Source of the DNA: Roseivirga sp. UBA6052
Lineage (GTDB): Bacteria; Bacteroidota; Bacteroidia; Cytophagales; Cyclobacteriaceae
DNA length: 64,000 bases
Direction: 5' to 3'
NCBI GenBank assembly: GCA_002427755.1
Contig: DIYO01000009.1
Span: 189,296 to 253,295 of the forward strand
Shown here: positions 8,859 through 15,759 of the stretch, in pieces
Position numbering within the stretch: the stretch's first letter is position 1
How the letters are laid out: each line of letters begins with the position of its first letter
Program-made: the position numbers and the translations under genes
Notes under the pieces: model-generated
What the model was told of the DNA's origin: nothing
Databases searched by the model: none
What the model saw: only the letters and a program-made list of their open reading frames with translations

Positions 8859-10487
8859 CTATTCTCCTAAGAAAGGATATCTATAATCTGTTGGCGGAAC
8901 GAATGTCTCCTTAATGGTTCTAGGAGAAACCCAACGCAATAGGTTGATCATTGAACCTGCCTTGTCATTTGTACCCGAACCTCTAGATCCACCAAATGGC
9001 TGCTGACCTACAACAGCTCCTGTTGGTTTATCATTGATATAGAAATTACCAGCAGAATGCTGTAATCTCTTTGTCATATGTTCTAAGGCATATCTATCTT
9101 TTGCAAAAATTGCACCTGTTAAAGCGTAGATGGATGTGCTATCTAAAAGATCTAAGGTGGCTTCAAAGTCACTCGGCTCATAAACGAAGATGGTTAGAAC
9201 AGGCCCAAAAATCTCTTCGCACATGGTTGTGTACTTAGGGTTGCTTGTTACCAATACGGTTGGCTCCACAAAGTATCCTTTAGATTTATCGTAGTTACCA
9301 CCAGCAACCACTTCCACCTCATCACTTGCTTTCGCATTGTCGATGTACTCGGCAATCTTATCAAAAGACTTCTCATCGATTACTGCATTGATGAAATTGC
9401 TGAAGTCTTCAGTTCCTCCCATCTTAAAGCTCTTCAAATCTGTTTGAACATAGCCTTTCACTTCTTCCCAAAGATTAGAAGGAATATAAGCTCTAGATGC
9501 AGCAGAACATTTCTGGCCTTGATATTCGAATGCACCTCTTGAAATTGCCGTAGCCACTTCTTTTGCATTAGAAGACTCATGTACCATGATAAAGTCCTTA
9601 CCTCCAGTTTCCCCTACGATTCTTGGGTAAGTTTTGTATTTGAATATGTTCTCTCCGATAGTCTTCCAGATATGTTGGAACACACCTGTTGATCCTGTAA
9701 AATGGATACCTGCAAAGTCAGGATGTGAGAAAATCACATCACCTGCAGTAGGTCCACTTACATATACCAAATTGATAACACCGTCCGGCAGACCAGCCTC
9801 TCTGAATATCTCCATTAAAACATTAGCCGAATAAATCTGCGTGTTAGATGGCTTCCACACTACTGTGTTTCCCATCATAGCAGCAGATGTAGGCAAATTA
9901 CCCGCAATGGCGGTAAAGTTGAACGGAGTTAAAGCAAAAACGAATCCCTCCAATGGTCTTTGCTCTAATCTATTCCAAATGCCTTTAGAAGACTCTGGTT
10001 GTTGCTTATAAATCTGGGTAGCGTACTCTACATTGAATCTCAAGAAATCGATGATTTCACATGCAGAATCAATCTCTGCCTGAAAAGCATTTTTTGATTG
10101 CGCTAGCATGGTAGCTGCATTCAACTTTGCTCTGTAAGGACCCGCAATCAACTCAGCTGCCTTTAAGAAAATAGACAGTCTATGTTCCCAAGACATGGCT
10201 TCCCAATCTGCCTTTGCTGCTAAAGCCGCATCAATTGCCTTTTCAACATGAGAAGCATTCCCTTGATTGAAATGTCCTAGAATATGCTGGTGATCATGCG
10301 GAGGAGACATTGGTCTTTTATCGTCCGTTGTTACCTCTTCGCCACCAATGTACATGGGTACATCAATTTGCTTGCTTCTTGCCTCTGCCAAAGCCGCCTC
10401 TAGATTAGCTCTTTCCGGTGAGCCGGGAGCATAATTCAGAATCGGTTCGTTTACCGCAGTAGGCACATTGAAAAATCCAGTTGCCAT
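8859..10487 (-). CDS. pruA: L-glutamate gamma-semialdehyde (1-pyrroline-5-carboxylate) dehydrogenase
   Basis: A 542-residue aldehyde dehydrogenase that oxidises glutamate semialdehyde to glutamate with NAD+, the second step of proline breakdown, in the cytoplasm. Length and start (ATGFFNVPTAVNEPILNYAPGSPER) match the monofunctional P5C dehydrogenases of Bacteroidota and eukaryotes rather than the bifunctional PutA. The catalytic Glu293 (VGETGGKDF) and Cys327 (YQGQKCSAAS) are present, as is the NAD site segment ALTPFNFTAIAGNLP. Proline dehydrogenase is not next to it in this window. It has its own -7 box at 10520-10527 and its own terminator, so it is probably monocistronic. Confidence 0.96.
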   Translation of the reverse strand: MATGFFNVPTAVNEPILNYAPGSPERANLEAALAEARSKQIDVPMYIGGEEVTTDDKRPMSPPHDHQHILGHFNQGNASHVEKAIDAALAAKADWEAMSWEHRLSIFLKAAELIAGPYRAKLNAATMLAQSKNAFQAEIDSACEIIDFLRFNVEYATQIYKQQPESSKGIWNRLEQRPLEGFVFALTPFNFTAIAGNLPTSAAMMGNTVVWKPSNTQIYSANVLMEIFREAGLPDGVINLVYVSGPTAGDVIFSHPDFAGIHFTGSTGVFQHIWKTIGENIFKYKTYPRIVGETGGKDFIMVHESSNAKEVATAISRGAFEYQGQKCSAASRAYIPSNLWEEVKGYVQTDLKSFKMGGTEDFSNFINAVIDEKSFDKIAEYIDNAKASDEVEVVAGGNYDKSKGYFVEPTVLVTSNPKYTTMCEEIFGPVLTIFVYEPSDFEATLDLLDSTSIYALTGAIFAKDRYALEHMTKRLQHSAGNFYINDKPTGAVVGQQPFGGSRGSGTNDKAGSMINLLRWVSPRTIKETFVPPTDYRYPFLGE

Positions 10488-10519
10488 AGTTTACTTTTTA
10501 TAATGTTGAAAGATTTGCG

Positions 10520-10527
10520 CAAATATA
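10520..10527 (-). promoter_or_regulatory. Bacteroidota -7 box (TATATTTG) upstream of pruA
   Basis: On the minus strand the octamer TATATTTG fits the Bacteroidota TAnnTTTG consensus and lies 32 bases before the pruA ATG, leaving room for a short leader. A -33 TTG element was not clearly identified. Confidence 0.55.
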
Positions 10528-10558
10528 CGCTTTCACTCAGGCTTGCAAAACAGCCTAA

Positions 10559-11254
10559 TTATAGAATGGTTTTTAGCTGCAATAAGTTCTCTATTTCATG
10601 CTGAATTGGCTTGTCTGTTTTATATCCATTAGGATTAAACCAAACATGATCCATACCCACATTTAGAGCTCCTTCTATGTCTGATCCGAGATTATCACCG
10701 ATCATGATACTTTCCTCCAAATCAGCATTAGAAAGATTAAGAGCAAGTTCGAAAATCTCTTTACTAGGTTTTCTATTGTTGGCCGTCTCTGATGTTACAA
10801 TTACATCGAAATAATCTCGAATTCCTGAGCTCCTCAGCTTGGTCTCTTGTATATCATCAAAGCCATTTGTAATTACATGGAGTTGGTACTTAACTGATAG
10901 GTATTCCAAGATGTCATGTGCATGTTTATAGGTCTTCTTTTTAGTAGGACATAATGCCACGTACTCTGGCTCAATATCGCTTGGCATATCTTCCAGCATG
11001 GCTCCTAACCTTTCGAAAATCGTGGGAAACCTTCTTTTACGAATATCTGCTCTGTGGATTTTGTGCTCATTGTATAAGTCCCAGAGTTCATAATTGACTT
11101 CAAAGAAGGTTTTAACTAAATCAGCCTTGCCAAATACTCCTAGGTCATAGAAATCGTATCTGTCGTAAAGTTCATGAAGAGAATCGGTGGCATTGGCATC
11201 ATAATCCCAAAGGGTATGATCTAGATCGAAGAAAATATGTTTGTAGTGGCTCAA
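10559..11254 (-). CDS. yjjG: YjjG-family noncanonical pyrimidine nucleotidase (HAD superfamily)
   Basis: A 231-residue HAD phosphatase. Motif I is FFDLDHTLWD with nucleophile Asp10 and Asp12. Motif II (VTSE), the motif III Lys (NNRKPSKEIF) and motif IV (MIGDNLGSDIEGA) follow in order, and the all-alpha cap lies between motifs I and II. The DHTLWD start and the IEGA tail are typical of YjjG-type 5'-nucleotidases, which remove noncanonical pyrimidine nucleotides. The gene lies 2 bases downstream of the ArsR-type regulator gene on the same strand, so the two are almost certainly one transcript. There is no direct evidence in the sequence that the regulator controls it. Confidence 0.85.
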   Translation of the reverse strand: MSHYKHIFFDLDHTLWDYDANATDSLHELYDRYDFYDLGVFGKADLVKTFFEVNYELWDLYNEHKIHRADIRKRRFPTIFERLGAMLEDMPSDIEPEYVALCPTKKKTYKHAHDILEYLSVKYQLHVITNGFDDIQETKLRSSGIRDYFDVIVTSETANNRKPSKEIFELALNLSNADLEESIMIGDNLGSDIEGALNVGMDHVWFNPNGYKTDKPIQHEIENLLQLKTIL

Positions 11255-11256
11255 GT

Positions 11257-11640
11257 CTATCGATATAAGTTTCGATTCTGAAGTCTGCTTTTAGCTAGTT
11301 CTCTGTTTGATTCCAGAATTTTAAAGACTTCTTGATCGTGTTGTAATACATTATCCTTAATCAAAAACTCAAAGACTTGGTTTATAATTTCCTCAACTTC
11401 TTCCCTGATAGAATAGAACACCCATTGATCAACCTTACGCGCACTTACAATTCCTGAATTCTTGAGATAAGTGATATGCCTTGAGGTTTTCGTCTGTGTA
11501 AACTCAAGAATATGCTCAAGATCAGAAATTGTTAATTCTTCGTTTTGAAAGAGCAGATGCAAAATCCTCACTCGCGATTCATCTGAAACTGCTTTAAAGA
11601 CCTGAGTACCGAATGTCAAGCTGAAATTCTTGAGACGCAT
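11257..11640 (-). CDS. ArsR-family winged-helix regulator
   Basis: A 127-residue ArsR-type repressor: FKAVSDESRVRILHLLFQNEELTISDLEHILEFTQTKTSRHITYLKNSGIV covers helices 1-4 with the recognition helix at TQTKTSRHITYL, followed by the beta-wing (SARKVDQWVFYSI). The ELCVCD metal-binding box of arsenic and cadmium sensors is replaced by ISDLEHIL and the protein contains no cysteine, so sensing through the classical thiol site is unlikely. It is the first gene of a two-gene unit with the YjjG-like nucleotidase and is divergent from the gene at 11788. Confidence 0.88.
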   Translation of the reverse strand: MRLKNFSLTFGTQVFKAVSDESRVRILHLLFQNEELTISDLEHILEFTQTKTSRHITYLKNSGIVSARKVDQWVFYSIREEVEEIINQVFEFLIKDNVLQHDQEVFKILESNRELAKSRLQNRNLYR

Positions 11641-11787
11641 AGGTTAATTATAGTTAATAGATTTAGAATAAAGTATATCACTTTATCATTTTCCATGTTT
11701 TCGGTGTTATTATTGTGTGCGTAACGGAAATCAGAAAAGTATATCTTATTGATTTTCTTTCCGTAAGAGTAGAAGACCGGTGATTCT
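11641..11787. promoter_or_regulatory. Divergent regulatory region with repeated AAAGTATATC motif
   Basis: This 147-bp gap separates the divergent ArsR-type gene and the carboxypeptidase-regulatory-domain protein. It holds a 10-base direct repeat, AAAGTATATC, at 11670-11679 and 11736-11745, and a 7-bp inverted repeat, ACGGAAA (11724-11730) with TTTCCGT (11758-11764). Either could be an operator, possibly for autoregulation by the ArsR-type protein. No clear TAnnTTTG box was found. Confidence 0.4.
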
Positions 11788-12444
11788 GTGAAGACTGTTA
11801 GACTAAAATTTCTTTTCGTTCCAGCCCTTTGGTTATTCTTTTTTGGAATGGCAGGTCAACTGCATGCACAAGTGCAGGATCAAGAGGAATTGAACATTGT
11901 ACAGCTATCAGGACTGGTTATGAATAAGGATAGTACATTAGTTATTCCTTACGCCAACATTTACGATCCTTACAGAGGTAGGGGTACCAATTCAGATTAC
12001 AAAGGCTGGTTTAGTAAAGCTTTCTTGGCAGGAGATAGTATTAGAGTTTCTGTTATCGGTTACAAAAATATAGACTACGTGATTCCTTCAGACCAAGGAG
12101 ATCGAGTAACTGTAATATTTGCACTAGAAGAGGAAGTCACCCAGTTGGCAGATGTTGAAATCAACCCTTTCCCTACCGAGGAGATCTTTAAAGAAGCAAT
12201 TTTAGCGATGAATCTTACGGAAGACCAGAATACGGTACTCAGAAACTCTGAGCCTGATGTAGTAAGAGAACTAATGCAAGCCACACCTTTGCAAGGAACG
12301 CCAAGTGCTAATTATCGCTACATGATGGATAGGCAATTCCTTCAGCTCCAGCAGAGTTCAGGACCAATTGCAAACCCTTTGCTAAACCCATTTGCTTGGG
12401 GCCAATTTATCAACTCATTGAAGCGTAAAAAGAAGAAGAAGTAA
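11788..12444 (+). CDS. Secreted protein with carboxypeptidase-like regulatory domain
   Basis: A 218-residue exported protein. The start is GTG at 11788, which supplies the full signal peptide (KTVRLKFLFVPALWLFFFGMAGQLHAQ, read in two parts around residue 20); no ATG precedes the hydrophobic core. Residues about 38-115 form a CarboxypepD_reg-like beta-sandwich (LSGLVMNKDSTLVIPYANIYD, then SIRVSVIGYKNIDYVI). The C-terminal half is helical and ends in a Lys-rich tail (SLKRKKKKK). Such domains are common at the N-terminus of Bacteroidota outer-membrane proteins; here it stands alone. Its stop codon abuts that of the convergent DUF6503 gene. Confidence 0.75.
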   Translation: MKTVRLKFLFVPALWLFFFGMAGQLHAQVQDQEELNIVQLSGLVMNKDSTLVIPYANIYDPYRGRGTNSDYKGWFSKAFLAGDSIRVSVIGYKNIDYVIPSDQGDRVTVIFALEEEVTQLADVEINPFPTEEIFKEAILAMNLTEDQNTVLRNSEPDVVRELMQATPLQGTPSANYRYMMDRQFLQLQQSSGPIANPLLNPFAWGQFINSLKRKKKKK

Positions 12445-13167
12445 TTACCTACTTACTTTAAAAGCACGCATTAAATCGGTTCCTAACAGTCTATCTTCCT
12501 TATTGGTATACCATGCCCTGTCTTTCGGAATTCTTAACCCTTTATCTACTTCAATTCCTGTTAGGGTAATGTACTCACCATCATTGATACTTTCATCGTG
12601 GTAAAAACGATAGCCAACCATTGCGTAAGTTTCCTTATGAAAATAGAAGTACCAAATATCTTTACCCACATTTTCATCATAAGTCACGCGCAAGGCTAAT
12701 ACTTCCTGTCCTTGAAATGTAGTTAAAGTTACTTGATCGTCTATGATTGTTCCATCATCTTTTAACTTCATAGGCAAGCCATAGAGGTAGCCATAATAGT
12801 CTCGCCATCTTCTACCGCGATCTGCAGTAAGTTGTAGTGAGTCTATTTCTTCTTGTGTAGGAATCTGAAAATCTAACTTTATCTCACATGAGTCTAGACC
12901 GTCTACTTTGTAATCATAAACTCTTCCTGCCAAGATCATACTCAAACTGAACTCTCCCTTTTCATTGTCTATGGTCACTTTACTCGTTCTAGCAGCTATG
13001 TCGGGAGACTCCATTTCAATGACAAATTCAAGTCTTGAATCTTCCCAGATACCATCAGGATCATGAAATGCAATAGATCTATTTAAAAGCTCAATTGCAG
13101 TTAAATCCTGTGCATAAGCCAGGTTAAAACATAAAATGGAACAAAGGATAAGGGTCAAGCGTCTCAT
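12445..13167 (-). CDS. DUF6503 family secreted protein
   Basis: A 240-residue exported protein with signal peptide MRRLTLILCSILCFNLAYAQ. The mature part starts AIELLNRSIAFHDPDGIW, the hallmark of DUF6503 proteins, which resemble LolA-like outer-membrane lipid carriers in predicted strand pattern (repeated VTLTTFQGQEVLALRVTYD-type strands). Function is unknown; a lipid or lipoprotein-binding role is only an inference. The gene is convergent with and directly abuts the preceding gene, sharing the sequence TAATTA as two stop codons. Confidence 0.78.
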   Translation of the reverse strand: MRRLTLILCSILCFNLAYAQDLTAIELLNRSIAFHDPDGIWEDSRLEFVIEMESPDIAARTSKVTIDNEKGEFSLSMILAGRVYDYKVDGLDSCEIKLDFQIPTQEEIDSLQLTADRGRRWRDYYGYLYGLPMKLKDDGTIIDDQVTLTTFQGQEVLALRVTYDENVGKDIWYFYFHKETYAMVGYRFYHDESINDGEYITLTGIEVDKGLRIPKDRAWYTNKEDRLLGTDLMRAFKVSR

Positions 13168-13226
13168 TGTAAATTAGTTTTAACCGAAATTAAAAAGGCC
13201 GAGGACTTATATCTAATAGATGTTCT

Positions 13227-13234
13227 TATTTTTG
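13227..13234 (+). promoter_or_regulatory. Bacteroidota -7 box (TATTTTTG)
   Basis: TATTTTTG matches the TAnnTTTG consensus and lies 26 bases before the ATG of the CPBP protease gene, the first gene of a three-gene operon. Confidence 0.55.
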
Positions 13235-13260
13235 CCCTGCTTTATCGGCCTACTAACATT

Positions 13261-13980
13261 ATGAATATCCCCAGCTGGCAACAAGACTATCTTGAACCCA
13301 TCCTAGCCATGGCACTCGTAACGATTGGTTTTAGTATTTACCATTTCGTGTCGATTTCTGATTCATTGAAAGAAAAGTATTCGGCCCAGTACGGACCTGA
13401 AAAAGGAAATACAAAGTTCTTATGGATGACTCGCCATTTAGGCGCTATGACTATTGGGATTATTCCTTTTGTGATTATGACATTAGTGCTTGATAAAAAT
13501 CCTGAGGCTTATGGATTTGCCTTTAAGAATCACCTAACCTCCCTCGCTTGGATTGGAGGGCTGGCTTGTATCATAATCCCTATGAACTTCTTTAATTCCA
13601 AGAAGGAAAAAAATCTAGCGTTCTATCCTAACGTAAGAGAAAAAGTATGGACCAAAAAGATGGTTGCTACCAATGCGTTTTCATGGATGGCCTACCTTTT
13701 CGGCTATGAATTAATGTTTAGGGGTTTGCTTTTATTTGCTACTGTACCTTTACTAGGTGAATGGCCAGCCATAGTTCTTAATGCAGCATTCTATGCCTTG
13801 GTACACGTACCAAAGAATTTGGAAGAAACAATTGGAGCCGTTCCTTTGGGGGTTATTCTATGCTTGATTACGCTCACCACAGGAACAATATGGGTGGCTT
13901 TCTTTGTTCACATCACCTTGGCATTATCTAACTTCTTCTTCTCATTGAAGCATCATCCTGAAATGACTGTTCAATCATGA
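13261..13980 (+). CDS. CPBP (Abi) family intramembrane metalloprotease-like protein
   Basis: A 239-residue membrane protein of the CPBP/Rce1-like family with about six hydrophobic segments. The three family motifs are visible: motif 1 as YELMFRG, motif 2 as FYALVH and motif 3 as HITLALSN. In motif 1 the usual EExxxR reads YELMFR, so the first of the paired glutamates is Tyr; the second Glu, the Arg and the motif 2 and 3 His residues are kept. Activity is therefore plausible but not certain. It overlaps the next gene by 4 bases (ATGA), marking translational coupling with the SDR genes. Confidence 0.82.
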   Translation: MNIPSWQQDYLEPILAMALVTIGFSIYHFVSISDSLKEKYSAQYGPEKGNTKFLWMTRHLGAMTIGIIPFVIMTLVLDKNPEAYGFAFKNHLTSLAWIGGLACIIIPMNFFNSKKEKNLAFYPNVREKVWTKKMVATNAFSWMAYLFGYELMFRGLLLFATVPLLGEWPAIVLNAAFYALVHVPKNLEETIGAVPLGVILCLITLTTGTIWVAFFVHITLALSNFFFSLKHHPEMTVQS

Positions 13981-14966
13981 GCAAAAAAATATTCATAACC
14001 GGAAGCACCGGATTCATTGGTCGTAAACTGGCCATGAAACTTGCAGATCAAGGCAATCAAGTGGTTGCCCTAATCAGATCAAAAGGAAAGGCAAAAGACC
14101 TACAGCATGATAACATCTCCTTTGTAGAAGGAGATCTTTTCAATATCGGTGCGCTAGAAGTAGGCATGCATGAGACCGATGAAGTATACCACTTAGCTGC
14201 CTTTGCTAGTGTTTGGGCCAAAGACGATACTTTCGCAAAAGTGAATATCGATGGCACGCTTAATATTCTTAATGCAGCAAAGAAAAAGAGTGTTAAGAAA
14301 ATTGTAGTGACTTCTACAGCAGGTGTAATAGGACCCGCCATTGATGGTCCTGTAAATGAAGACACACCGCGCCAAGTAGACTTTTTTACTGACTATGAGA
14401 GCACCAAATACGAGTCGGAATTAAAGATTAAAGAGTATGTGGCTAATGGCCAGCATGTGGTAATTGTAAACCCAACACGGGTCTATGGACCTGGTCCTTT
14501 GAACGTAAGTAATTCTGTTACCAAATTGGTGAAGCAATACATTGCTGGTAAATGGAAATTTATGCCGGGTGACGGTATGAGCACAGGTAATTACGTTTAT
14601 GTAGACGATGTAATAAATGGGCATATTTTGGCTATGGAAAAAGGTAGAGCCGGAGAACGCTATTTGTTAGGAGGAGAAGACGCTACTTATCATGAGTTGT
14701 TTGAAACCATTGCTCAGATTGGCGGTAAACAATATAAGCTTTACAAAATGCCATTGGGTGTAATGCTTACGTTTGGAAAGCTGCAGTTATTCCTAGCTGA
14801 GAACTTTGGTAGGCAGCCCATGATTACACCAGGCTGGGTAAGAAAGTATCTTTACAAATGGATGGTATCTAGTGCCAAAGCTGAACGCGAATTGGGTTAC
14901 AAAATTACGCCTCTGAAACAAGGTATTCAAAACACTTTAGATTGGCTGAATTCAGAAAATGAGTAA
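13977..14966 (+). CDS. NAD(P)-dependent extended SDR epimerase/dehydratase-like protein
   Basis: A 329-residue extended short-chain dehydrogenase. The Rossmann glycine motif is ITGSTGFIGRKLA (residues about 6-18) and the catalytic tyrosine-lysine pair is in YESTKYE (about 140-146), preceded by the TSTAGVIG strand. The segment NPTRVYGPG is the conserved substrate-side motif. Reaction candidates are nucleotide-sugar epimerisation or reduction of a sterol- or flavonoid-like carbonyl; the sequence does not decide. It sits between the CPBP gene (4-base overlap) and a classical SDR (8-base overlap), so the three proteins are made together. Confidence 0.88.
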   Translation: MSKKIFITGSTGFIGRKLAMKLADQGNQVVALIRSKGKAKDLQHDNISFVEGDLFNIGALEVGMHETDEVYHLAAFASVWAKDDTFAKVNIDGTLNILNAAKKKSVKKIVVTSTAGVIGPAIDGPVNEDTPRQVDFFTDYESTKYESELKIKEYVANGQHVVIVNPTRVYGPGPLNVSNSVTKLVKQYIAGKWKFMPGDGMSTGNYVYVDDVINGHILAMEKGRAGERYLLGGEDATYHELFETIAQIGGKQYKLYKMPLGVMLTFGKLQLFLAENFGRQPMITPGWVRKYLYKWMVSSAKAERELGYKITPLKQGIQNTLDWLNSENE

Positions 14967-15759
14967 TGCTACTAGAACATATGCGCTTGTAACAGGTGCC
15001 AGCAATGGCATTGGTAAAGCCATGGCACAAGAGTGTGCTAAAAGAGGTTATAATGTTCTTTTAGTAGCTCTTCCTGAACCTATTCTTGAACAAGCTACAC
15101 AAGAACTCGTATCTGAATACCCCGATCAAAAATTCGATTCGTTAGGTGTAAACTTAATGGCAAAGGAAGGCCCTCAGGAAATCCTAGACTGGGTAAATAA
15201 CAATAGCTACCAAGTAAGCTTGCTCATTAATAATGCGGGCCTCGGGAATTCAGGTCCATTTACAAGTCTTCCTGCATCTTTTTATTATGGGCAGCTTCAA
15301 CTGAATATTGTCTCACTGGTAAGCCTGACACACCATTTTCTGCCCGTACTTGAAAAACATAATGAAGCCCATGTGCTGAATGTTGCTAGCATGGCCGGAT
15401 TCTATGACATCCCTTACAAAGGAATATATTCAGCTAGTAAAAAATTCGTGCTTTCTTTCTCAAGATCACTCAATAAAGAACTTGAGCAATCTCCGGTGAA
15501 TATTACAGCGCTTTGCCCAGGAGGCGTATTGACCAACGAAGATGTAAAATTAAGAACACAGGAGTTGGGTTTTGTGGCAAGAAAAAGCGCACTCTTACCA
15601 GAAGAAGTGGCCTCTTACACGCTCACCAAAATGTTTAATGGTAAGCGTGTAATTGTACCTGGCAAGCTCTCGAAAACCTTAAAATTGGTAAGCTCTCTTA
15701 TTCCTTATAAAGTGCGCATGAACATGATGGCTAATCAGTTTATCAAGAACAGCAGATGA
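14959..15759 (+). CDS. Classical SDR family oxidoreductase
   Basis: A 266-residue classical short-chain dehydrogenase. TGASNGIGKAMA (residues about 12-23) is the cofactor motif, NNAG follows at about 93-96, the catalytic Ser is in NVASMAG and the Tyr/Lys pair in YSASKKF (about 156-162). The subgroup resembles DltE/YqjQ-type membrane-associated reductases, with a C-terminal basic amphipathic part (LVSSLIPYKVRMNMMANQF). The substrate is unknown. It is the last gene of the CPBP-SDR-SDR operon and its stop directly abuts the stop of the next, convergent gene (TGATCA). Confidence 0.88.
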   Translation: MSNATRTYALVTGASNGIGKAMAQECAKRGYNVLLVALPEPILEQATQELVSEYPDQKFDSLGVNLMAKEGPQEILDWVNNNSYQVSLLINNAGLGNSGPFTSLPASFYYGQLQLNIVSLVSLTHHFLPVLEKHNEAHVLNVASMAGFYDIPYKGIYSASKKFVLSFSRSLNKELEQSPVNITALCPGGVLTNEDVKLRTQELGFVARKSALLPEEVASYTLTKMFNGKRVIVPGKLSKTLKLVSSLIPYKVRMNMMANQFIKNSR

